NCBI GenBank assembly: GCA_030998225.1
Contig: JAPYXD010000522.1
Location: forward strand, 2,418,001 to 2,482,000
Direction: 5' to 3'
DNA: 64,000 bases
DNA from: Diplolepis rosae
Lineage: Eukaryota > Arthropoda > Insecta > Hymenoptera > Diplolepididae
Numbering within the stretch: the stretch's first letter is position 1; each line of letters begins with the position of its first letter. Shown here in pieces: positions 31,835 through 42,064 of this stretch. A program made the translations under genes and the position numbers. The notes under the pieces were generated by a model, which was given only the letters and a program-made list of their open reading frames with translations, was not told the DNA's origin and ran no database searches.

Positions 31835-34800
31835 TTATTCGCTATCCGAATCTTTCTGTTTCTTTCTCTTAGGTTTGATTATTTGATTTATGTGTGAAAT
31901 TCTTAGTCTATTTGCATGAACTACTTTTGATCCATTTTTATATTGGATCTTAATATTATTTTTATTTATTATTTCTAAAATCTTATGAGGTCCTGAGTAA
32001 TGATCTCCAAATTTTTTTGGTTTGGGACCTTTTAATAGAAAAACGTAGTCTCCTATATGGAAATTACGAGGATTAATAGCTCTATCATAATATTTTTTTG
32101 ATTTTTCTTTTGATTCTACTAAATTATCGTAAACTAGAGTTCTAATTCCGTTTAGCCTTGTAACTAAATCTATAATATATCCTTTATAAGTGGGCAAAAC
32201 ATCTACTTCCCTTAAAGGATCACTTGAGGGTAATCTTGCAAGTTTTCCGAATACTACCTCGTAAGGTGTATGTTTTGTGCTTTCCGAAACACATGTATTA
32301 TAATTCAAAATAGCGATCTCTAACCATTCATCCCATTCTTGGTCTACAGTTGTATACTGCTTTAGAAATTCACCTAGGGCATGATGTGACCGTTCTAGAG
32401 ATCCGTTAGATTGGGGGTGGAACGCGGTGGTCCGTACTTTTTTAATTTTAAATCGTTTAGAAATTCGCGTCATAAGTTTGCTTAAAAAATTTTGACCTTG
32501 ATCTGTAAGTACTACTTTAGGGGCTCCAAATATGCAAATAAATTTCTTTATAAAGGAATCCGCTATTGTAGTGGCTAAAGTGTCTTTCAAAGGAACAGCT
32601 AGGCAAAATTTCGAGAGTTGATCTTGCATAGTAAGAATGTACTCATACCCATTTTTTGTTTTAAGTAGAGGTCCTACTACGTCAAGTGCGATTTTATCAA
32701 ATACCGTCCCCGGGGTGTCAGTAATTACCATTGGCTGTTTGGTTTTTAATCTGACTAATTTTTTTAATTGGCAATTAAGGCATTGTTGTATTCTTCTTTG
32801 TATATCCTCCTTAAGGTTTTCCCAATAAAAATTTTGTTTTATTCGGTTATATGTTTTTGAAACTCCTCGATGTCCTCCAATCGGTGAACAATGTAATTCG
32901 TCAAAAATCTCCTTTCTTTTTTCTTCAGGAACAAATTTAAGGGTTCCTTTGCAAACAATTATTTTTATTGTTTCATTTTTAAAAACTTTTTTAAATAAAA
33001 ATATTACTTCAGACCATGGTAAATTCTCTATATTTTCGCTTTTCGCGATGCTTAAAGTTTTTAGATTTAGCTTAGATACTAGGTTTTTTAATTCTACTAA
33101 AACTTTATATACATTTTCTTTGATAGTTGAGATGGATTCAGGTTCAATTCCTTTTATACAAAGAGCAAAATGGTTTAATTTACTTCTTTTTAATGCATAG
33201 TTTACACTTATTGGTTTAAAATTTTGTGAAGATTCAATTTTATTAAATTCAATTAGTTTTCTTGCTCCTTCATCACAGGGTTCGCTTGTGCTTGATACAA
33301 AATATATAAGATTATCATGTCGGAACTGGATCATTTCTTTAGTTTCGATCACTTGACACGGTAAATTAGAGTTGAATCTTCTTATTTCTTGGTATGATGA
33401 ATCACTATTAAAATTTGAAGTGCTTGCGGTGGTTGAAATTGGTGCTTTTTCCTTGTTTTCTTCGTATTCAGAATTTGATCTCTCCATTACAACTGTATCT
33501 TCGTTGCTTGAATAAGTACTTAATTGTGGTATTTCGAATGAATTTTTGTCAGGAGGCATTTTTGTTTTTGCCTTAGGATTAATTGAATCACTAAATTCAC
33601 TTTCTACATAATTAGGTTTATTTACAGTAGTCGTATTTCTTAGCTTCATTTTAGTTTCACCTTTGTCTTTGAAAGTTTCTTTTTTAGACTTTTCTTTTCC
33701 TAAACTTTCTTTGATTTTTGAAGAGTCCTTTGCTAGTTTTAGTTTATTTAATTCTTCTAGTTTTTTCTGATGTCTGGTAACTATATTTATCACTTGTTCA
33801 AGTATGGGTTCAGCAGGATTTCTCGAGAGTGCATCTGCATTTGCGTTTAATTTTCCTGGTTTATAAATTACCTCATAATCAAACTCAGATAACTTAAATC
33901 GCCATTTTTGAACTCTTGTATTTAGTTCCGCTGTTTTAAACCATACTAAGGGTTGATGGTCAGTTATTAATTTTACCTTTTTACCATAAATATATGATCT
34001 AAAAGTTTGCACTGCATGTATCATTGCTAATGCTTCTTTTTCATAAACCTCATATGCTAATTCTGGGCCTCTTAAAACTCGTGAGCAATAGGCTATTGGA
34101 AGATCCTTTCCTATTCCTCCTTGTGATAGTATTCCTCCAATCGCATAACCTGAAGCGTCGGTTGTAATGTTGAAGGGTTTGGAAAAATTTGGGTATTGTA
34201 ACACCGGTGGGTTACAAAGTGCTTCTTTTAAATCCAGAAAAGCTTGCTCTGCTTTATCTGTCCATACGAACTCGACTTCCTTTTGCAGTAATTTACACAA
34301 AGGTTTGGAAATTTTTGAAAAGTTTTTGATAAACCTACGATAATATCCAGAAAGTCCCAAAAATTGTCGCACATTCTTGACATTTTTTGGTCTTGGGAAT
34401 TTATCTACGGCTTCCAATTTTCTTGGATCCGGGCGTACTCCATCTTGACTCAATATATGTCCTAAATAACAAACTTTATTCTTGAGAAATTCGCATTTAT
34501 CACAGTTTAATTGAAGATTTGACTTTCGTAATCTCTCCATGATGAGATTCATTTTTTCTCCATGTTCTTCGAGTGTATCTGCAAATACTACGATGTCATC
34601 AATGAAAGTATACATTATTTTTCCTTGTAGGTCTTTAAAAGTTTCATCTATAAATCTTTGGAAGGTAGGTGGGGCATTTTTCAATCCAAACGTCATTCTT
34701 ACGTATTCGTAATGACCGTAAGCTGTACTAAAAGCCGTTTTATGGGAATCGCGAGGATCCATAAGGATTTGCTGGAATCCTTTCGCTAAATCTAAAGTAG

Positions 34801-35332
34801 TATAGTACCTATGTCCACCGACTTGATCAATAATTTGGGTAATGTCGGGTAGTGGGTATCCATCACTAATTGTTTTATCATTTAGAAGTCTGAAATCTGA
34901 AACTAGACGCCATTTTTGTTTTTCGGAAGCGTCCATTTTTTTAGGGACAATCCACAATGGTGAATTGTAGGGAGACGTAGATGGTTTGATGATTCCATCT
35001 TTTAGTAGTTCCTGTACCTGTCTTTCTACTTCATCTTTAAGAGATATGGGTATTTTATACTGTTTTACATTTATAGGTATATCGTCGATTGTTGGGATTC
35101 GATGCATTACCGTACTGGCTACACCAAGCTTTTGGCCCTCTTGGTAAAATCTATCTTGATTGGAAAGTATTAAATTCATGGTATGATCCTTTTCTTCTTC
35201 GTTTAAATGTTCAAATCTTAATTTATTTAATAGATCTGTTTCTTTGGATGTTATTTCGTGGTTTTCAATAGAATAAATTTTTACAAATGGTGACTTTGAA
35301 GAACTTTCTTTTAAATATCTAAAAAGTTTCAT
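31835..35332 (-). CDS. pol: Pol polyprotein: reverse transcriptase, RNase H, integrase
   Basis: 1165 intact codons. Reverse transcriptase spans about residues 100-290 with the catalytic F-I-D-D at 243-246; RNase H follows (T-T-D-A-S-G near 385-395, then E and D in Y-E-K-E-A-L and I-T-D-H-Q-P). A linker of about 300 residues, partly Ser/Lys-rich, includes a conserved H-F-A-L-C block also present in the old copy. Integrase has the HHCC zinc site (H-x4-H ... C-L-N-C), the D, D, E triad (A-L-D-V-V-G-P, L-T-D-Q-G-Q-N, S-L-E-R-S-H-H) and a G-D-Y-V-F-L tail. Gypsy/errantivirus-like. There is no protease here; that sits in its own ORF. The ORF overlaps the 129-aa ORF by 14 nt. Confidence 0.95.
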   Translation of the reverse strand: MKLFRYLKESSSKSPFVKIYSIENHEITSKETDLLNKLRFEHLNEEEKDHTMNLILSNQDRFYQEGQKLGVASTVMHRIPTIDDIPINVKQYKIPISLKDEVERQVQELLKDGIIKPSTSPYNSPLWIVPKKMDASEKQKWRLVSDFRLLNDKTISDGYPLPDITQIIDQVGGHRYYTTLDLAKGFQQILMDPRDSHKTAFSTAYGHYEYVRMTFGLKNAPPTFQRFIDETFKDLQGKIMYTFIDDIVVFADTLEEHGEKMNLIMERLRKSNLQLNCDKCEFLKNKVCYLGHILSQDGVRPDPRKLEAVDKFPRPKNVKNVRQFLGLSGYYRRFIKNFSKISKPLCKLLQKEVEFVWTDKAEQAFLDLKEALCNPPVLQYPNFSKPFNITTDASGYAIGGILSQGGIGKDLPIAYCSRVLRGPELAYEVYEKEALAMIHAVQTFRSYIYGKKVKLITDHQPLVWFKTAELNTRVQKWRFKLSEFDYEVIYKPGKLNANADALSRNPAEPILEQVINIVTRHQKKLEELNKLKLAKDSSKIKESLGKEKSKKETFKDKGETKMKLRNTTTVNKPNYVESEFSDSINPKAKTKMPPDKNSFEIPQLSTYSSNEDTVVMERSNSEYEENKEKAPISTTASTSNFNSDSSYQEIRRFNSNLPCQVIETKEMIQFRHDNLIYFVSSTSEPCDEGARKLIEFNKIESSQNFKPISVNYALKRSKLNHFALCIKGIEPESISTIKENVYKVLVELKNLVSKLNLKTLSIAKSENIENLPWSEVIFLFKKVFKNETIKIIVCKGTLKFVPEEKRKEIFDELHCSPIGGHRGVSKTYNRIKQNFYWENLKEDIQRRIQQCLNCQLKKLVRLKTKQPMVITDTPGTVFDKIALDVVGPLLKTKNGYEYILTMQDQLSKFCLAVPLKDTLATTIADSFIKKFICIFGAPKVVLTDQGQNFLSKLMTRISKRFKIKKVRTTAFHPQSNGSLERSHHALGEFLKQYTTVDQEWDEWLEIAILNYNTCVSESTKHTPYEVVFGKLARLPSSDPLREVDVLPTYKGYIIDLVTRLNGIRTLVYDNLVESKEKSKKYYDRAINPRNFHIGDYVFLLKGPKPKKFGDHYSGPHKILEIINKNNIKIQYKNGSKVVHANRLRISHINQIIKPKRKKQKDSDSE

Positions 35333-35708
35333 TTACTTCCATTGTGGAATAATTTTTAAAGTTGAGTTCCGAAGATACTTCATTTAATATATCCATAAAA
35401 TGTGGTTTCGTTGAATAATCCAAATCTAGTAGTTCCAAGGGTTTAAAATCTGTTACAATTGAAAGATTTTCATTCGATGACTCAGGAATTTCTTCATCCA
35501 TATCTTGAAGTTGGTTTTCATCGATATTAATTTGAGGAATTGCGGACACATTAGTTTCTAAACTCCACGTGGAATTTATTTTGTTCTCAGCTTCAGTTGG
35601 GTTTATTGGAATGTTCTGAATTTCATTTATAATGACGGAATTCGAAGTTTTTTCTTCATTAGCATTTTTCAATTCTTCCTTAGCTAATAAACATTGTTGT
35701 TTATTCAT
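35319..35708 (-). CDS. 129-aa acidic ORF between protease and pol
   Basis: The frame overlaps the protease stop by 8 nt (ATGAATAA, start and stop interlocked) and the pol start by 14 nt. It is Glu/Asn/Asp-rich, with S-S-N-E-N and D-M-D-E-E words, and no known domain. It may serve as a linker between protease and polymerase by reinitiation or frameshifting, or be a separate accessory product. Confidence 0.55.
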   Translation of the reverse strand: MNKQQCLLAKEELKNANEEKTSNSVIINEIQNIPINPTEAENKINSTWSLETNVSAIPQINIDENQLQDMDEEIPESSNENLSIVTDFKPLELLDLDYSTKPHFMDILNEVSSELNFKNYSTMEVNETF

Positions 35709-36450
35709 GATAGATGGTTCTTTTCTGCATTTTTAAATTTGCTATTGTCTCGCCAATTTGAAGTGTACCATTTCCGTAGTCAATTATTGCTCCTGTTTCA
35801 GTTAAGTAAGTTACCCCTAAAATTCCTTCGCATGGAATGTCAAAATCTTCTGTTACTATTAAAAATGTCGTCGTTCTTCCATATATCGCAATCTCAATGG
35901 ATCCCATAGTATTTTGAAATTTGTCTCCCACTCCTTTTAATAAAACTGTTTTATAATTATTAATATCTATTTCGGTTGGCAATAAGTGAGATTTAATGAT
36001 ATTGGCTTCTGATCCAGTATCTATCATAAATTGACCATAGCTATTTGAAGGTGGATTGAAGATATCTATAAAGGGTAAGGCACTTGTTGAATTTTTATTC
36101 CATTTAGATATTCCATTTACTTTTAATTCAAAAGGTAATTTTTCATTCTGCTTAAATTTCATTGATCTTTCACCTACAATAAGTTGTCTGGTTTCAAAAT
36201 TTAATGTTGCTTTTGTTTCTAGAAAATATTCTGAACCTAAAATTCCATTGAAAGGAATGCAAAATTCTTCAGGGACTATGTGAAAAGTTACCATGTTGTT
36301 TAAAATTTTAATCTCAATTGTTCCTATTGTAGGAAGGATTGTTGTATCGATTCCTTTTAATAGTACAGTTTGGTCAGTATTTATTGTTTGAGTTGAAGAG
36401 ACTGAACCAATTTTCATAATATTTATTTCAGAACCAGTGTCTAACATCAA
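35701..36450 (-). CDS. Single-chain tandem retropepsin protease
   Basis: 249 codons from the first in-frame ATG; the frame is open further upstream and overlaps the gag end in the -1 register. It contains two copies of a retropepsin domain. Copy 1: D4-T-G-S-E8, V-L-L-K-G near 29-33, G-I-L-G at 69-72. Copy 2: D144-T-G-S-E148, V-L-L-K-G near 169-173, G-I-L-G at 209-212. The DTG to GILG distance is 65 residues in both. Retroviral proteases normally have one such domain and work as dimers; here both halves sit on one chain, as in pepsin. Both active-site motifs look intact. Confidence 0.85.
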   Translation of the reverse strand: MMLDTGSEINIMKIGSVSSTQTINTDQTVLLKGIDTTILPTIGTIEIKILNNMVTFHIVPEEFCIPFNGILGSEYFLETKATLNFETRQLIVGERSMKFKQNEKLPFELKVNGISKWNKNSTSALPFIDIFNPPSNSYGQFMIDTGSEANIIKSHLLPTEIDINNYKTVLLKGVGDKFQNTMGSIEIAIYGRTTTFLIVTEDFDIPCEGILGVTYLTETGAIIDYGNGTLQIGETIANLKMQKRTIYHE

Positions 36451-36515
36451 CTGTACACTATTTCTTTTGTCTGCATATTTAAATTCAATATATGGATGTA
36501 AACTTGATTGATTAT

Positions 36516-38090
36516 TTACTCCGATGGTAACAACTCTTCTCGAAGAAAGTTTATTTGATTCGAATGCTCTTGGTTTCTCCTCACCTCCATGGATGCATTC
36601 TTGTCCTGAAGGTTCCGTCCGTTTCCCGCGTTTTGTTCTTCATTGTATTTTCTTTTTCTGCAATCTTCGATGGTGTGCCCAGGTCTTTTGCAGTATCTGC
36701 ATTCTTTGATATCCTGTATCGGGGTTCGACAATACCTAGCTTCGTGTCCGGATTTGTTGCAAATTTGACACGTTAGTATTTTGATCGGTTCCATAGGTTT
36801 TTGATTAAAATTTGTGCTTAGTTGAAAGCATTTATCTGCACTATGGCCTAATTTATTGCAAATTTGGCAGGTTATTTTAGGTTGATTATGATTTTTATTA
36901 AAGAAACAGTTTTGGGCTGTATGTCCCTTTTTCTGGCACAATTGACACTCATTTAAGCTATAACATTGAGTGGCAATGTGTCCTTCTTTCTTACAAATTT
37001 GGCAAGTTGTTTTATTTGCTGGATATTGGTTTTTACTTTTGAAACAATTTTCCAGAGAATGTCCATTCATTTTACAAGATGGACACCAGAATTTACTTTT
37101 GCAATCTGCTGTTTCATGGTTGTTTTTATTACATATCTGGCATGCAAAGGTCCTTCGTGGTTTGAAATTGAGATTTTCTAATTTAGGAATAACTTTATTT
37201 CTTAAGTTGCGCTGGGCTTCTAATCTTCTTTCAATAGTAATAGCATTTTGAACCAGATCACCTACTGCTTCATCTTCTAGCTGAGGTAATCTTTGTTCGA
37301 TTTCTAATTTCAATCCTCTTCTAAAGGAATCGACTATAGTTTTATCGATGGATGCCTTAAAAATTGGGTCCAATCGTCCACCATCATCTAATTTCTTAAC
37401 TTCTAAAATTCTTGTTCCTATTTCTCTAATTCTATTTGCGAACGCTATTACACTTTCTTCGTCCCTTTGAAATTCGTTGCCTAATTCTCCTAGTAATTGT
37501 GGGATAGATTTTGCTGGGGAGTAAATATTTTTAAGAAAATTCTTGAGTTGTTCTATATTTGCAAAGGACTGTCCGAAAATAGATTGACGTGCTTCTCCTG
37601 TTATTTTACTTCTTATCAATTTTACTAAATTAGCTTCGAATTCTGGCTCTATCATTTCTTTGGCTTCGTTGCAGCCTTCGATGAATTGTCCAAGGGGTAT
37701 ATTTTTTCCATTAAATTCGGGTACCATAGTAAGTGCGTCCCTTAATGTGACCATTTGCCCTGAAGGGGTGTGAACAGGAGGGATATCAATTTGGTCTTCC
37801 ATTTTAAAATTTTTATTTTTATTGAATTTACTACCAAATTTATTACTAGGTTTGTCACTAGAATTTCCACTAGAATTACCATTAGAATTTTCAGAATAAG
37901 ACCCTAAATCAACTACTGTATTATTCTCTTGGTCGGAACCTGACATAGAATTATTTAAAAGTGCTCCTTCTTCTTCTTCTTCTCCTCTTGGTAACTCTTT
38001 TCTAGGCGCAAAAGGGTTATATTCTTCTATTTCACCCCTTAATTCATCATTATTTTGAGCTTGAGTTCTAGTGATTCGCTTATCTGACAT
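36516..38090 (-). CDS. gag: Gag with seven CCHC zinc knuckles
   Basis: 524 codons. Residues 1-100 are acidic and Asn/Ser-rich; 105-300 form a helical capsid-like domain; then seven CX2CX4HX4C knuckles at about 317-330, 336-349, 363-376, 382-395, 408-421, 441-454 and 464-477. Zinc knuckles bind genomic RNA during packaging. Most retroviral Gags have one or two, and classic errantivirus Gags often lack them, so seven is unusual. The stop at 36516 overlaps the upstream open protease frame in the -1 register, so a frameshift may link the two. Confidence 0.92.
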   Translation of the reverse strand: MSDKRITRTQAQNNDELRGEIEEYNPFAPRKELPRGEEEEEGALLNNSMSGSDQENNTVVDLGSYSENSNGNSSGNSSDKPSNKFGSKFNKNKNFKMEDQIDIPPVHTPSGQMVTLRDALTMVPEFNGKNIPLGQFIEGCNEAKEMIEPEFEANLVKLIRSKITGEARQSIFGQSFANIEQLKNFLKNIYSPAKSIPQLLGELGNEFQRDEESVIAFANRIREIGTRILEVKKLDDGGRLDPIFKASIDKTIVDSFRRGLKLEIEQRLPQLEDEAVGDLVQNAITIERRLEAQRNLRNKVIPKLENLNFKPRRTFACQICNKNNHETADCKSKFWCPSCKMNGHSLENCFKSKNQYPANKTTCQICKKEGHIATQCYSLNECQLCQKKGHTAQNCFFNKNHNQPKITCQICNKLGHSADKCFQLSTNFNQKPMEPIKILTCQICNKSGHEARYCRTPIQDIKECRYCKRPGHTIEDCRKRKYNEEQNAGNGRNLQDKNASMEVRRNQEHSNQINFLREELLPSE

Positions 38091-38330
38091 GGGAATAGCT
38101 TATAACGATCTAGGAATATTTAGATTTTCATGGAAATAGATTTAATACACAAAGTTTGATATTTATTATAAAATTTGTTTATTTAGTTAAAAAATAAATT
38201 TAGTAATATCGACATTTATAGAAAAAAAAAAATTTCTTTATTATAACATGGCGAAGAATAAAAGAAGAATATCCACAAATAATGACCATATACAGAATTT
38301 ATTTGATACGAAGCGCAAACATTATGAAAA

Positions 38331-38666
38331 TTAAATTTTTAATTTGGAAAATGATTTTTCCAAATTATCGATTCGGTCTAGATGTGATTGAAGCGTTTTT
38401 TTAGTTTCTTCAATGGTTTTTAAAACAGTCTCCGTAATATTCATGGACTGTTTTAGTAATACCTCGTTGTCTTCTCGTAGGTTTTTATTTTCCTCCTCTA
38501 ACTGCTGGACCCGTTTATTTAGAAAATGGAAATTTCTTTGGACAATCCTGTCGTTTTCCTGACGGTGATTTTCACAGTCTCTCAAATCCTCCACATAGAT
38601 TTGTAGCCTACGAAGTTCTTCCAAGAGGTAATTCTCAGTTATAGAATTGTTGGTGGATCCAATCAT
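38331..38666 (-). CDS. 111-aa coiled-coil ORF upstream of gag
   Basis: Begins M-I-G-S-T-N-N; residues 35-105 are heptad-like with Leu/Val/Ile at a/d positions (V-Q-Q-L-E-E-E-N-K-N-L), strongly suggesting a coiled coil. It lies in the leader of the young element, in the same strand as gag, 240 nt before it. No known family. An oligomerisation or packaging factor is a guess. Confidence 0.5.
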   Translation of the reverse strand: MIGSTNNSITENYLLEELRRLQIYVEDLRDCENHRQENDRIVQRNFHFLNKRVQQLEEENKNLREDNEVLLKQSMNITETVLKTIEETKKTLQSHLDRIDNLEKSFSKLKI

Positions 38667-38776
38667 GCTAAATTAAGAAAACATTTAATTATTTCAATTT
38701 CTTTGATCAAAATTTTCTGAAGTTTTTATGTTATTTATTTCATTTCTTTATTTATTTTAAAAGAAATTCTTACAAT

Positions 38777-39094
38777 TTAGACATTTTTCTTGGGGATTTT
38801 ATAATGTTGGTTATTCCTTTCCCAGCAGGAATAACATGATTCGCGTAAACCGTGGACTAAACAGCTTTCGCATAAGCTGCTTCGGAAAAGACTTATTTTT
38901 TCCTCCAATGTTAAAATAACTGGTGGCTCCTGGGGTTTAGGTTCAGGTTCTTTCGTTGGGAGAGGTGGGATAAATTCCTCTTTCTGCTTTTGTAAATTTG
39001 CTAGTTTTGCCAATTTAGCCTTTTTCCTTAGTCTCTGCCTTTTTGTGGGCCTATTACGTCTATGCGTTAGATACCCATGGTTTATTCCGTCCAC
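38777..39094 (-). CDS. 105-aa basic, Cys-containing ORF in the leader
   Basis: Basic N terminus (R-R-N-R-P-T-K-R-Q-R-L-R-K-K-A-K), a Pro/Glu-rich middle, and a C-terminal cluster C-E-S-C ... C-Y-S-C-W with two CxxC pairs. It could be a nuclear or nucleic-acid-binding protein with a zinc site. It sits 110 nt before the coiled-coil ORF. Family unknown. Confidence 0.5.
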   Translation of the reverse strand: MDGINHGYLTHRRNRPTKRQRLRKKAKLAKLANLQKQKEEFIPPLPTKEPEPKPQEPPVILTLEEKISLFRSSLCESCLVHGLRESCYSCWERNNQHYKIPKKNV

Positions 39095-39169
39095 TACAAT
39101 AGATTCAAAAAAAAGTTTTATATTCTTAAAAAAAAACGATAATAGACAAATGTTTGTCTTGAATAAATC

Positions 39170-39935
39170 TCAAAATTGGAATCTTTTGTCCCTTTATTAA
39201 AATTTGTATGAATTTTTGTAATTCTTTTAAACATTTGTAAGATAGACTTATAAAAAAATTTGTAAAAATTAGAATATTGGATTCTTGTAATCCATTTAGA
39301 AATTTGTTTGAAAATTAGGATCTTTGTGATCCCTCTTGAATTTTGTAATTTAGGATTTTTGTAATCCGTTAAAAATTTTTGTAAAATTGGATTCCTTTGA
39401 TCCCTTTTAAAGTTTTTGAAAATTAGATTCTTTGATCCTTTTGTAAAATCTTGAAAATTGGATTCTTTGATCCATAAAAAAAAAATTTTGTTTAATATTT
39501 GGAATTTTTGTAATTCCTTTTGAAAATTTGTTGCACTGGATTCTTTTGATCCATTTAATTTTGAAAAATTGGATTCTTATAATCCATTAAAATTTTTGGA
39601 AAATTGGACTCTTATAATCCTTTTGAAAATTTAGAAATGTAGAAAAATTTTTTTGAATCTGGATTCTTTTACTCCATTTTAATAATTTTAGGATTCTTGT
39701 GATCCTTTTTTAATAAATTTAGGATTTTTATAATCCTTTTAAAAAGTTTGAAAATTGGATTTTTATAATCCTTTAAAATTTGTAAAAATTGCATTTTTAT
39801 AATCCATTACAATTTTTAAATATTGGATTTTTATAATCCTTGAAAAACATTTTTGAAAATTGGATTTTTATAATCCATTAGAATTTTTAAATATTGGATT
39901 TTTATAATCCTTGAAAAACATTTTTGAAAATTGGA
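39170..39935. repeat. Array of short GGATT...AATCC palindromes in the leader
   Basis: About 18 copies of a 14-15 bp word of the form GGATTnTTnTnATCC (for example at 39298, 39352, 39456, 39538, 39691, 39757, 39825, 39861, 39897) occur every 30-36 bp, separated by A/T-rich spacer of the AAAATTTTTGAAAATT kind. Each is a small hairpin. Confidence 0.8.
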
Positions 39936-39939
39936 AACA

Positions 39940-42050
39940 TTTTAAATTTGGTAATTTTCCATGTTTGGGTTTTTAATATTTTTATATATATAAACTTTTG
40001 TTATATATTTGAATAGTAAAATTATTTAAAACAATAAGCCTTTTTGGTTTCCAACCAAACTGTTAAAAATCGTTATTTTTCAACCTTTCGAAAAATTCTC
40101 CATAAAATACCAGTAAATTTCCATAAATTTCCGTAAAAAAAAAATGTAATTTTTAAACACTTAATTCAAAAATAGACACATGATTTTATTATTCATGACA
40201 TTTAAATTTAATTATTTAATATTTAATTCAATTATTATTGTTTAAATTGTTATGATCCAATATAAAATATGGCCGAATAAAGACAATATTACAACGGGGA
40301 GAAGTATCTGAACAAGCGCCATTTTGCTGGCCTATCCTCATGCAAGTGCGTCATAATTTACGTATGTTTAAATTACGTATATTACGCAGGTATGCTTTAA
40401 AATTCTAGGCATTATAACGAGAGAGAGAGAGAGAAAAAAGAAAAAAAAAAGAAAGAGAGAGATTACATATATATGATACGTAACTTACGTATTGCGTATT
40501 AAGAAAGATGGGAATATTCATGGAAACTACCGTAAATTTCTCGAAAATATTACAGGATTATGATTTTTTTAAAAAAAAAAAAAAATATTAGTTTTCTTAA
40601 AAATTCAATTAATAAACATTAATATTTTAATTTTCCATATAAGATAAATTTCTAGTCTTTTAAACATTGAAATTGCAAGTGAGAGAAGAAAAACGAAAGT
40701 ATTGAATAACAATAAAAATTAATACAATAGGTATAAAATATTGATAATTAATTATTTAAACCATAAATTTTCAAAGTTTCAATTATATATACGAATACCG
40801 TAATATTCTCGGTAAGTTCTCGACCTGTCGGTAATGTATGGAATTTTCCTATTTTACCTACCACAATAATACTTGGGAATTTCGAACTCTATTCAAGACT
40901 ACCCTCTAAGTGTCTTGATGCGTTTATGGTCATTAGTTGTGAATTGTCATTGAATTCACAAACTTCAGAGATAAAATATGGGAAACTTCTCAAAAATTCT
41001 ATAAGTTGTTGACAAAGTTCTCTATAAATCGTAAAATGAATATTATAATTTTAGAATATATCTACGAACTTCATCACAGAATATATCAAATGTTATAAGG
41101 CACAAAGTTTACGTTTTATTTCGTAAAATTTTACAGAATAAAAAGAAGGAGAAAAAGAAATTATTGAATATGTAACCTTTGGTTTGAAATTTTTCGGTAA
41201 TTTTTAAAAGTTTATCAAATTTCGTGATATTTTGTTTAATTTTTAAAATTTTTAGAATAATTCTGTAAAATTTGCTTGATTTAGGACGTTTGTTTGAAAA
41301 TGTGGAGTTCGTAAAATTCGTGAAGTTCATAAATTTGTAAGTTTTTTGCTTAATTCATGAAATTTTGTTTAATTGGCTAATTTATAGAATTTGTAAGATT
41401 TGGTTTTATTTAGATGAATTAGTTTTACATAGTAAGTTGTAATATCTCGTAGAACTTGTAAAAATTTGAAAAATTTGTAGAATTTTGGAAATTAATAAAA
41501 TTTTGTTAAATTGTTAAACTTTTTGATTGATTTAGAAAGAAAATTTGTGAGATTTTGTAAAATTCGTAAAATTTTCATAAAAATTGTAAAATTTGAAGGT
41601 TTGTAACATTATAAAGTTTGTAAAATTTGTAATATTTTTTTATTTAATTTGAAAATATTAAGGTTTGAAGGCTGAGAAATTTAATTTGATATACTAAATT
41701 TCGAATTTTTCTATAATTATTATTTTTCGAAACACACTTTATCCGTCACAATGAGCAATTTTAAGTTTCCTTATTTTGTATAAGAATAAATTCTCAGATT
41801 AGGACTTCAATCTGAGGCAAAATATTCGAAAACATGAAACCCTGTATTACATTTTTATTCTCAGTCTTATGGCTAAACAAGAATTTCACACATATATATA
41901 TACGAAAAATATAGAAGAAATAGAGAAATGAAGAAATATATATAAAATTACGAAAACTTTTGAAGGGGAATTATTTTCAAAAGTTTTCATTAAGAAAGAA
42001 ATTTTCAATTCAAACCGCCAATCAAAATTCAATCAATCCCCCCGGGGCCT
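39940..42050. other. AT-rich leader of the young element
   Basis: No gene. (GA)n-type run at 40421-40463; 41100-41660 is rich in repeated AAATTTGTAAAATT words. Confidence 0.5.
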
Positions 42051-42053
42051 CCA
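42033..42053 (-). promoter_or_regulatory. Putative primer-binding site
   Basis: Minus strand TGGAGGCCCCGGGGGGATTG begins 11 nt after the 5' LTR end; its complement ends CCTCCA after a T-arm-like stretch, so it may pair with a tRNA 3' end. Which tRNA is not clear. Confidence 0.5.
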
Positions 42054-42064
42054 AAAATTTTCTA

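Noticed and set aside
39170..39935. CRISPR-like spaced repeats
   Set aside because: Spacing is regular but units are degenerate palindromes, spacers are A/T filler, and the locus is a eukaryotic retroelement leader.
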